Assembly: GCA_027348305.1 (NCBI GenBank)
Contig: DAIEPS010000003.1
Coordinates: 1-28,728, forward strand
DNA length: 28,728 nucleotides
Direction: 5' to 3'
From: Anaerolineaceae bacterium
Lineage (GTDB): Bacteria; Chloroflexota; Anaerolineae; Anaerolineales; Anaerolineaceae
Position numbers and translations under genes: made by a program. A model generated the notes under the pieces. That model saw nothing but the letters and a program-made list of their open reading frames with translations. It was not told the DNA's origin and did no database searches. Every line of letters begins with the position of its first letter. Within the stretch, counting starts at the first letter, position 1. Of the stretch, positions 14,932 through 21,738 are shown in pieces.

Positions 14932-14958
14932 TAATTTATCTAATTTCGGAGGGCAGCC

Positions 14959-15834
14959 ATGAGACCACGACGCGCACTTTTATACGTACCAGGTAACGAC
15001 CTGAAGAAGATCACCAAAGCCGCCGGCCTGGATGTGGACGGCGTGATCCTCGACCTGGAAGACGGCGTGGCGGCCAACCGCAAAGACGAGGCCCGCAGCA
15101 CCATCCTTGAAGCGTTGAAAACCGTGGATTTCGGACGCTCCGAACGCCTGGTGCGCATCAATCCCTTTTACACCCAGCGCGCTGAGCAAGACCTCGCGGC
15201 CGTGCTGCCCGGCAAACCGGATGCCATCATCGTCCCCAAAGCCAACACCGCCGAGATCATCAAAGATACGGATCGTCTGATAACTGCAGTCGAATCTTCC
15301 AATGGATTCACCCCTGGCTCCATCGGCATCATTGCCCTGATCGAAAGCGGCATGGCCTATGTCAACCTGGTTTCCATCTGCGCGGCCAGCCCGCGGCTTC
15401 AGGGGTTGATCCTCGGCGCGGAAGACCTGTGCGCTGATACCGGCATTACCCGCACCCCCGGTGCGCAGGAACTGCTTTTCGCGCGCAGTTCACTCGTGAT
15501 GCACGCCGCCGCTTTTGGGCTGCAGGCCATTGATATTGTGCAGACCAACTTCACCAATAACGACCTTCTCCAAGCCGAATGCAAGACCGGCGCGGAGCTG
15601 GGTTTTACCGGCAAGCAGATCATCCACCCCGCGCAGGTTGAGATCACCCAGGCAGCCTTCACCCCTTCCGCTGAAGCCATTGAGAAGGCGCAGAAGATCA
15701 TGGAAGGTGCGCAGATCGCCCAGGCGGAAGGTATGGGAGCCTATAGTTTGGATGGGGAAATGGTGGATCTGCCTGTGGTCAAGCGCGCTGAAACCATTCT
15801 GGCGAGAGCCAGGGCGGCCGGGCTGGTCTCTTGA
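14959..15834 (+). CDS. CitE / HpcH-HpaI family lyase (CoA-ester lyase-like)
   Basis: The 291-residue product has the TIM-barrel motifs of the CitE-like branch: RALLYVPGN (5-13), the metal-site DLEDGV (32-37), RINP (66-69), a catalytic-region Glu129 in LIESG, and GAEDL (153-157), ending with GKQIIHPAQ. Relatives cleave citryl-CoA, malyl-CoA or citramalyl-CoA to a carbonyl product and acetyl-CoA; some are thioesterases. There are no citD, citF or citC genes beside it, so a role in citrate lyase is unlikely and a stand-alone malyl/citramalyl-CoA lyase-type enzyme fits better. That substrate is inferred. It appears to be a single-gene unit, convergent with the PP2C gene only 2 nt after its stop, with no obvious terminator between them. 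Confidence 0.88.
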   Translation: MRPRRALLYVPGNDLKKITKAAGLDVDGVILDLEDGVAANRKDEARSTILEALKTVDFGRSERLVRINPFYTQRAEQDLAAVLPGKPDAIIVPKANTAEIIKDTDRLITAVESSNGFTPGSIGIIALIESGMAYVNLVSICAASPRLQGLILGAEDLCADTGITRTPGAQELLFARSSLVMHAAAFGLQAIDIVQTNFTNNDLLQAECKTGAELGFTGKQIIHPAQVEITQAAFTPSAEAIEKAQKIMEGAQIAQAEGMGAYSLDGEMVDLPVVKRAETILARARAAGLVS

Positions 15835-15836
15835 CC

Positions 15837-16754
15837 TTATCGCGGACCGAATAGGGCCGACCAACCCAGGTAAATGCCGAAGAACGATGCCACTAAAATG
15901 ATCAGTGCGAATAGGGCCAGCCGCAGGAACCTGATCTTCCCTGCCACCGGAGCCTTACCTGATGGGATGTTTACTACGATCATGCTGAGATTATCATTGG
16001 CGCCGCGTTGATAGACCAGCAGTCTCATGGCTTCCAGTGCAGTATCCAAATTTGGATTTTTAAGCAGGGTGACAATTTCAGCTTCTTGAACAAGGTCTGA
16101 GATGCCATCGCTGCACAGGAACAATTGATCACCAGCCTCCAGCATCATCCCTTGCAGGTTCTTTTCAGGGTGTTCTCCAAACATCAGTCTGGAATCCACG
16201 TCAGGCGGGGTCTCTGAACCCACATAACGTTTAATGACATGCGCATTCGGGTGCCCTTTAAAATCGGCCCGGGTGATCAAACCGGCATCCAGGGCATCCT
16301 GCAGCCAGGTATGATCCACGCTGATCTGGTGGGCTCGTCCTTTGCGGATAAGATATATTCTTGAGTCGCCTACATTGGCAATAAAGAGGCGTTTGCCAAA
16401 GATCCAGGCGCAGGCCGCTGTGGTGGCCATGCCTCTCAATTCAGGGGACTCTTGCGCGGTTTTCCAGACCAGTTCACTGGCGGAATGAATGGCATTCGAA
16501 AGCTGCACCAGGGGGGAAGAGCCGTCCGTGGCTTCAATTTCAGCCGTGATCTGATCCACTGCCAACCGCGAGGCGGTTTCTCCGCCAAGGTGACCGCCCA
16601 CACCGTCGCACAAGATTAATAACAGTGATTCAGGCACCAGGTCTGAGGCAGGGGCAAAGGCTGTGATCGCCAGGCAATCTTCGTTATGATCCCTGACAAT
16701 GCCCTTGTCGGATAATGTGGCATACGGCAGATGAGAATTATTCGACCGTTTCAT
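15837..16754 (-). CDS. PP2C-family Ser/Thr protein phosphatase with C-terminal membrane anchor
   Basis: The 305-residue product shows the PP2C metal-binding motifs in order: RDHNEDCLA (21-29), CDGVGGHLGG (49-58), NVGDSRIYLI (127-136), LCSDGISDLV (213-222) and GANDNLSM (251-258). These Asp residues bind the two Mn/Mg ions that hydrolyse phospho-Ser/Thr. A single transmembrane helix lies at about 276-300, so the catalytic domain is probably tethered to the inner face of the membrane. Its ATG overlaps the TGA of the VWA/FHA gene as ATGA, so they are translationally coupled. The FHA domain of that neighbour binds phosphothreonine, which suggests a shared phosphorylation circuit. No Ser/Thr kinase is in the window. 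Confidence 0.93.
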   Translation of the reverse strand: MKRSNNSHLPYATLSDKGIVRDHNEDCLAITAFAPASDLVPESLLLILCDGVGGHLGGETASRLAVDQITAEIEATDGSSPLVQLSNAIHSASELVWKTAQESPELRGMATTAACAWIFGKRLFIANVGDSRIYLIRKGRAHQISVDHTWLQDALDAGLITRADFKGHPNAHVIKRYVGSETPPDVDSRLMFGEHPEKNLQGMMLEAGDQLFLCSDGISDLVQEAEIVTLLKNPNLDTALEAMRLLVYQRGANDNLSMIVVNIPSGKAPVAGKIRFLRLALFALIILVASFFGIYLGWSALFGPR

Positions 16755-18682
16755 TCCTCTTCCTTGAACCGCTCCACTTTAAGCTTACGGGGTTTGCTTT
16801 GATAGATCTCAAAGCGATAGATCAAGGCGCCGAATTGCACCAGGTCGCCGTGTTCGAGTTTGGCGCCATATTGCGACACAGGCGCGTAATTCAGCCAGGT
16901 GCCGGAACCTGATCCCTCGTCAAAAAGTTTGAACTGGTCCTGGTCCGTACGTGCGATGCGGGCATGCAGCGGGCTGATCATGGATGTGGCAAAAACCAGC
17001 CTGGCTTTTTTGGCGTCACTGCCAATGGTCGTATTGCCTTCACCCAGCGGGATCTCAGCCGGGAAGTTGCTCTGCCCCTTGGGGGTGGAATGCAAGACCA
17101 GGCGCGCAGGGGCAAGCCCAAGACCGGGGATGTGCGGCCACTGGTCTTTATCGTCAGCAGCGGTGCTGGGATTCAGGATCTCGTTATCAACTACGACAGG
17201 TTGGGTAAGCGGGTCTTCCAGCCTGTGGCTCTTGACCTTTTTGGTTGAGCGGTTGTTGCGCAAGGCGCGGATGGCGAGTAAAACCAGCAAAACCCCGGCA
17301 GCAGCCACCACCACGAACAGGGCGATGCTGGGTGCTGTAAACACGGATACGAATTTTTCAAACCCGGTTTGCGGTTTTTGCTCAACACTCACGGTCACGG
17401 TCAGTTCCACAGTCTGGACGATAAACCCCGCGCTGTCTTGAATGCTGGCACTGATGATATGCGAGCCTGTTTGTGTAATATTACTGATATCCCACTCAAA
17501 TTTCTCAAACGGCGCGGATGTATTTTCAGACACCATCATGTTATCAACAAAGAGTCGGCTGTAAACCAGGTCGCGTTTCTTGCCATCCGGGAATTCGATC
17601 ATGATCTCAAGCGGAATGGCATCCGGGGTCAGCACCGAATCTTTTGGTTTATCCGTCACGGTCCATGATCTTTCCACCACGGCTGGTGGAGAGACAAAGA
17701 TCGCGTTGGGGGCAGACACGTCCAGTGCAAAACCGACCGGGTCAGACTCGATGACCGTTTCGCCCTGGGTTACCCTCACGGCGACGGAAAAATTTCCACT
17801 GCTGTTAATGGTAGTGTGATAAACCGCTTTGTATACATAAGTCAGCGGATCAAAATACTGTCCTAGGTCGGGTAGATCTTCCTGGCCGGTGAAAACCATG
17901 AACTGCCCGGCGGTTTCATCCGCGGCCTGGATCAAGGGCTGCGCCAGGGGATCAGTGGCGTAAGCTTGCGGGCCTGCCAGCAATATATACAGGCGCACAT
18001 TCGCCAATTTGGCACGGCTGATGATATCCGTCAAACCGGCGGCTTCATCTTTTGTGGGCAGCGGTGTTACATAAAGGATGGCTGCGGTCTTGATATTGCC
18101 CGTCCGGGTGGTGGCGGCCAGGTCAACGGCAGCCGATAGGCTCGAGAGCCCCGGTTTGGCTTTTTTCATGTCCGGCAGGTAATTATTAAGAACAGCAAGC
18201 CAATCAGAGGGTTTGGTTGAATTTGAACTGACAATACCTGAATTGATGACCAGGCTGAAATCGTCCATTGAAGTGATGGTTTTGGTCTTCACCCAATCGA
18301 TCAGGGCGTTTTTGACCTTATCAATACGTGCCACCTGGGCATAACGATTAGCCAACGTTGGGCCTTCATTGATCGCCACGATCAAACGCATTCCTGGTTC
18401 AAGCAGATCCAGGCTGTCAGGGACGATCAACTGTCCGCTTTCAATTATTTTGACAGAGGTAACATCCAGGGATTTATTGAAGTTGCCGGTGGCATCCATC
18501 ACCCTGAAACGTATAGAGAGGTCAGGATAGATTGAGGTGTCCGGTGCGGATAATTCAATGGAATTTGTGTTTTGCGCTACAGCAGGATGGACCCCTGCGA
18601 CCGCGATCGCAGCCATGGCGAAAAGAGATAAGAGGAACCTGATGAAAGGTACCCGGGTTTGCAAATGTGATGGTGTTCTCAT
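16751..18682 (-). CDS. VWA-like / FHA-domain single-pass membrane protein
   Basis: The 643-residue product has a signal peptide (FLLSLFAMAAIAVAGVHPAVA, ending near residue 36). A large extracytoplasmic region follows: a VWA-like domain (about 90-290, MRLIVAINEG... and TAAILYVTPLP) and Ig-like beta segments (about 300-440). The VWA metal site is degenerate, with AINEGPT where DxSxS is expected. A transmembrane helix lies at about 450-474. The cytoplasmic tail ends in an FHA domain (about 540-625) with TTIGSD, SPLHARI and GSGTWLN, the usual phosphothreonine-binding positions. It thus links an outside domain to inside phospho-signalling, coupled to the PP2C gene. It starts at a predicted leaderless promoter 54 bp after guaA. 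Confidence 0.88.
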   Translation of the reverse strand: MRTPSHLQTRVPFIRFLLSLFAMAAIAVAGVHPAVAQNTNSIELSAPDTSIYPDLSIRFRVMDATGNFNKSLDVTSVKIIESGQLIVPDSLDLLEPGMRLIVAINEGPTLANRYAQVARIDKVKNALIDWVKTKTITSMDDFSLVINSGIVSSNSTKPSDWLAVLNNYLPDMKKAKPGLSSLSAAVDLAATTRTGNIKTAAILYVTPLPTKDEAAGLTDIISRAKLANVRLYILLAGPQAYATDPLAQPLIQAADETAGQFMVFTGQEDLPDLGQYFDPLTYVYKAVYHTTINSSGNFSVAVRVTQGETVIESDPVGFALDVSAPNAIFVSPPAVVERSWTVTDKPKDSVLTPDAIPLEIMIEFPDGKKRDLVYSRLFVDNMMVSENTSAPFEKFEWDISNITQTGSHIISASIQDSAGFIVQTVELTVTVSVEQKPQTGFEKFVSVFTAPSIALFVVVAAAGVLLVLLAIRALRNNRSTKKVKSHRLEDPLTQPVVVDNEILNPSTAADDKDQWPHIPGLGLAPARLVLHSTPKGQSNFPAEIPLGEGNTTIGSDAKKARLVFATSMISPLHARIARTDQDQFKLFDEGSGSGTWLNYAPVSQYGAKLEHGDLVQFGALIYRFEIYQSKPRKLKVERFKEEE

Positions 18683-18689
18683 ATTTGCT

Positions 18690-18695
18690 ATTGTA
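18690..18695 (-). promoter_or_regulatory. -10 box of VWA/FHA gene, predicted leaderless
   Basis: On the minus strand TACAAT is followed by AGCAAAT and then the ATG at 18682. The 7-nt gap places the transcription start at the start codon. There is no Shine-Dalgarno sequence and no clear -35 box. Confidence 0.5.
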
Positions 18696-18736
18696 TGCGA
18701 AAAATGGCGTTTGCGACCGTTAAAATTGATTTAGAT

Positions 18737-20293
18737 TTATTCCCATTCTATGGTTGCAGGGGGTTTACTGGTAATGTCATACACCACGCGGTTGACACCC
18801 TTCACTTCATTGACGATGCGATTGGCTACTCTTGAAAGTACTTGAGCTGGGATTGGCGCCCAATCTGCGGTCATGAAATCTTCGGTGGTCACGGCGCGCA
18901 GCGCGATCACTTCTTGATAGGTGCGCTGGTCTCCCATCACACCAACGGTTTTCACCGGCAGCAGCACAGCAAAAGCCTGCGAGATCATGGCAGCTTCGCC
19001 GGTGGTCTTCTTGTTGATCAAACCTTCGGCGATCAACTCGGATATGAAGATATCATCCGCGTTTTGCAGCGTATCGATGCGTTTTGGGGTTATTTCGCCC
19101 AGGCATCTCACTGCCAAACCGGGGCCGGGGAAGGGCTGCCGCCAAACCAATTCTGCTGGCAGGCCAAGGCCTTCGCCGATCTGACGCACTTCATCTTTGA
19201 ACAAATAGCGAAGGGGTTCAACAAGCTTAAAACGCATTTTCTCAGGCAGCCCGCCAACGTTATGATGGGTCTTGATCCTGGCGGCCTTGTTGCGGTCTGG
19301 GGCTGAAGATTCAACCACATCCGGATAAATGGTGCCCTGCACCAGGAACTCGGGGTTCCCCATGCGCTGGGCTTCTTCTTCAAAAAAGTGGATGAACATC
19401 TCGCCGATGATCTTGCGTTTCTTTTCAGGTTCGGTCACCCCGGTCAGAGCAGTGAAATAATCGTCACTGGCATGGACGGTGACCAGTTTCAAGCCTATAT
19501 GTTTGGAAAAGGCAGTTTCGACCTGTTTGACCTCGTTTTTTCGCAGCATGCCCGTGTCAACAAAAACGGCAGAGAGCTGGTCGCCAATGGCGCGATGCAC
19601 CAGTGCCGTGGCCACACTTGAATCCACGCCGCCGCTGACCGCAGAGATCACATGCTGATCGCCGACCTGTTTGCGAATGGCTTCAACAGCCTGGTCGATG
19701 ATGTTTTGGGCGGTCCATTCGGCTTTGAGACCGCAAATTTTGAAAATGAAGTTTTCGAGCAGTTGTCTGCCCAATTTGGTGTGTCTGACTTCCGGATGGA
19801 ACTGAACGCCGTAATAGCGGCGTGACGCATCCGCCATGGCGCAGATGGGGCTGTTGCCTGATGTGGCCAATGAGACGAATCCTTGCGGCAGTCTTTCGGT
19901 GCGGTCGCCGTGAGACATCCAAACGGTCATGGATGAGGCAGGGAATAGTGCATTTTCTCCGACCGACTGCACCTCGGCCAACCCATACTCGCGGGCATCA
20001 GAAGAGGTTACCTTGCCGCCCAGGTGCTGGGCGAGAATGTGCATGCCGTAACAGATGCCTAATATGGGTGCGTTTGACTGAATGACAAAATCCTGAAGGA
20101 TGGGGGCATTTTCTTCATAGACAGAAGCCGGCCCGCCAGAAAGGATAAACCCCTTGGGGTTCAATTGATTGATCTGGGCTTCGGGTGCGTCCCATGGGAA
20201 GATCTCGCAGTAGACTTGCATTTCACGGATCCGACGTGCGATCAATTGAGTGTATTGAGAACCAAAATCCAGGATTGCAATGGCATCAGGCAT
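18737..20293 (-). CDS. guaA: GMP synthase (glutamine-hydrolysing)
   Basis: The 518-residue product is full length. The N-terminal class I amidotransferase domain has the nucleophile Cys81 in GICYGMH and His166/Glu168 in QFHPEV. The ATP-pyrophosphatase domain has the P-loop-like SGGVDSS (220-226), and the C-terminal dimerisation domain ends in the conserved VVYDITSKPPATIEWE. The enzyme converts XMP to GMP with glutamine and ATP. GAGGG lies about 7 nt before the chosen ATG; an earlier ATG nearby is out of frame. It begins 17 nt after xpt, which makes XMP from xanthine, so the pair forms a short xanthine-to-GMP salvage operon. Confidence 0.97.
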   Translation of the reverse strand: MPDAIAILDFGSQYTQLIARRIREMQVYCEIFPWDAPEAQINQLNPKGFILSGGPASVYEENAPILQDFVIQSNAPILGICYGMHILAQHLGGKVTSSDAREYGLAEVQSVGENALFPASSMTVWMSHGDRTERLPQGFVSLATSGNSPICAMADASRRYYGVQFHPEVRHTKLGRQLLENFIFKICGLKAEWTAQNIIDQAVEAIRKQVGDQHVISAVSGGVDSSVATALVHRAIGDQLSAVFVDTGMLRKNEVKQVETAFSKHIGLKLVTVHASDDYFTALTGVTEPEKKRKIIGEMFIHFFEEEAQRMGNPEFLVQGTIYPDVVESSAPDRNKAARIKTHHNVGGLPEKMRFKLVEPLRYLFKDEVRQIGEGLGLPAELVWRQPFPGPGLAVRCLGEITPKRIDTLQNADDIFISELIAEGLINKKTTGEAAMISQAFAVLLPVKTVGVMGDQRTYQEVIALRAVTTEDFMTADWAPIPAQVLSRVANRIVNEVKGVNRVVYDITSKPPATIEWE

Positions 20294-20310
20294 CAGACAT
20301 CCCTCACTAA

Positions 20311-20883
20311 CTAGCTGCTAAATTCGATCTTTCCATCTTCCAGGCTGGTGATCTGGACAAGGGCGTGAATGGGAACATTGAGATAGGCCAACGATTCCCG
20401 TCCGCCTTCAAAAGTTTTTTCGATCAACGTTCCAACCCCGATAACTTCAGCACCCGCTGCCTGGGCTAATCGCACCAGGGCCTGGATGGTTGCACCCGAG
20501 GCAAGAAAATCATCGATGATCAACACTTTTTCATTGGCTTGCAGGTATTCTGGTGAGACGATTAATTCAATCATGTTGCCCTTGGTGTGTGAAGGCGCAA
20601 CGGTGAGATATACGGTATGGGGCATGGTAACAGGACGGGTTTTTCGGGCGTAGACAACCGGAAGTTTCATGTGTTTGGCGGTCATCAATGCAGGGGCAAT
20701 TCCTGAGATCTCAGCAGTCAGGATGCGGGTGGCACCTGAGTTCGCGAACATGGCGGCGAGTTCTGCGCCGCATTGATCCATTAACTCGGGATCCACTTGA
20801 TGGTTGATCAGACCATCCACTTTGAGAATACCGCCCCCGAGATTTTTGCCTTCGGCTAAAATTCGATCCTGTAATTCCTGCAT
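20311..20883 (-). CDS. xpt: Xanthine phosphoribosyltransferase
   Basis: I set the start at the ATG at 20883 because GGAGG lies 5 nt upstream; the product is then 190 residues, close to the 194 of B. subtilis Xpt. The longer frame from 21060 would overlap the start of maf and adds an unlikely N-terminus. It matches Xpt along its length: LKVDGLINHQVDP (20-32), SGIAPALMT (60-68), PVVYARK (75-81) and the PRPP-binding loop LIIDDFLASGAT (121-132). It joins xanthine to PRPP to give XMP, which the downstream guaA product converts to GMP. Bacillus xpt is often under a purine riboswitch, but none was recognised in the 162 bp upstream. Confidence 0.93.
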   Translation of the reverse strand: MQELQDRILAEGKNLGGGILKVDGLINHQVDPELMDQCGAELAAMFANSGATRILTAEISGIAPALMTAKHMKLPVVYARKTRPVTMPHTVYLTVAPSHTKGNMIELIVSPEYLQANEKVLIIDDFLASGATIQALVRLAQAAGAEVIGVGTLIEKTFEGGRESLAYLNVPIHALVQITSLEDGKIEFSS

Positions 20884-21032
20884 GTGATCCTCCATGATTA
20901 GTTGTACAGACATTTTACCCAATACCTGCAAATGTGAGGGCTTTTTTAATATTAATGAAGGGATCAAACTGAAATGAATTATGCAGGTTTTTTTCAATTT
21001 GCTTGACACAGAAACAGAGAGGGATGGTGTGT

Positions 21033-21038
21033 TAGAAT
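21033..21038 (+). promoter_or_regulatory. maf promoter, extended -10, predicted leaderless
   Basis: TGTTAGAAT (21030-21038) is an extended -10 with a five-of-six hexamer. It ends 7 nt before the ATG at 21046, so transcription should begin at the start codon. A perfect TTGACA at 21003-21008 lies 24 nt away, too far to be its normal -35 partner. Confidence 0.5.
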
Positions 21039-21045
21039 TAAAACC

Positions 21046-21714
21046 ATGAATGTACCTCACATCGTTTTAGCTTCCAATTCGCCGCGCCGAAGCGAGATTC
21101 TCGGCTGGACAAAATTACCGTTTTCCGTGCACCCTGCGGATATTGACGAAACACCGCTTGCCAATGAGCCCGCCGATGAATATGTCTTGCGGCTTGCCAA
21201 TCAAAAGGCGGTGGCATCTGCCAGTTTTGCCCCCTTTAACGGAATCGTTTTGGCCGCGGATACCACCGTGGCAGACGGTAATACATTGATGGGGAAACCT
21301 GAAGATATTGAAGATGCCAGACGAATGCTGGTTCGTCTGCGCGGAAAGATCCATCAAGTGCATTCGGCGATCGTCGTAACCATGCCCTCAAAAGGGATCA
21401 AGCGTGAGGTTGTCTGTTCCACAGATGTGCATATGCGCCGGTACACTGATGACGAGATCAATGCCTATCTTGCCACCGGAGATCCGATCGATAAAGCAGG
21501 CGCTTACGCGATCCAGCACCCTGAATTTCGACCGGTGATCAAGTTCGCCGGTTGTTTTGCCAGCGTCATGGGTCTTCCACTTTGCCATTTTGAATACATG
21601 CTGAGGCAGATGGGATACGGCGAGCGAAGAGAGATTCCTTTTGTCTGTCAGGAACAATTATCGTACTCATGTCCGATCTATCAACATGTACTTAAGGGTG
21701 AAATAGTAGGTTAA
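21046..21714 (+). CDS. Maf-family nucleoside triphosphate pyrophosphatase
   Basis: The 222-residue product starts with the Maf signature IVLASNSPRRSEIL (SNSPRR at 10-15) and continues with LAADTTV, GKPEDIEDARRMLVRLRGK and KAGAYAIQ, all typical. Maf proteins hydrolyse dTTP, UTP or modified nucleotides to the monophosphate, cleaning the nucleotide pool, and have been linked to cell division. The substrate subtype cannot be fixed from the sequence. It heads a three-gene run with the penicillin-binding protein and rsgA; maf next to cell-shape genes is a recurrent bacterial arrangement. A segment of about 15-20 residues at the C-terminus exceeds the compact Maf core. Confidence 0.93.
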   Translation: MNVPHIVLASNSPRRSEILGWTKLPFSVHPADIDETPLANEPADEYVLRLANQKAVASASFAPFNGIVLAADTTVADGNTLMGKPEDIEDARRMLVRLRGKIHQVHSAIVVTMPSKGIKREVVCSTDVHMRRYTDDEINAYLATGDPIDKAGAYAIQHPEFRPVIKFAGCFASVMGLPLCHFEYMLRQMGYGERREIPFVCQEQLSYSCPIYQHVLKGEIVG

Positions 21715-21738
21715 CCCGGATAAAACCCGGGAGGAAAA

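Noticed and set aside
20884..21045. Purine riboswitch upstream of xpt
   Set aside because: Bacillus xpt is riboswitch-controlled, but the three-way junction core and paired loops of the purine aptamer were not found in this region.
20884..21060. N-terminal extension of xpt up to 21060
   Set aside because: It would overlap the maf start, and a good ribosome site supports the ATG at 20883, which gives normal Xpt length.
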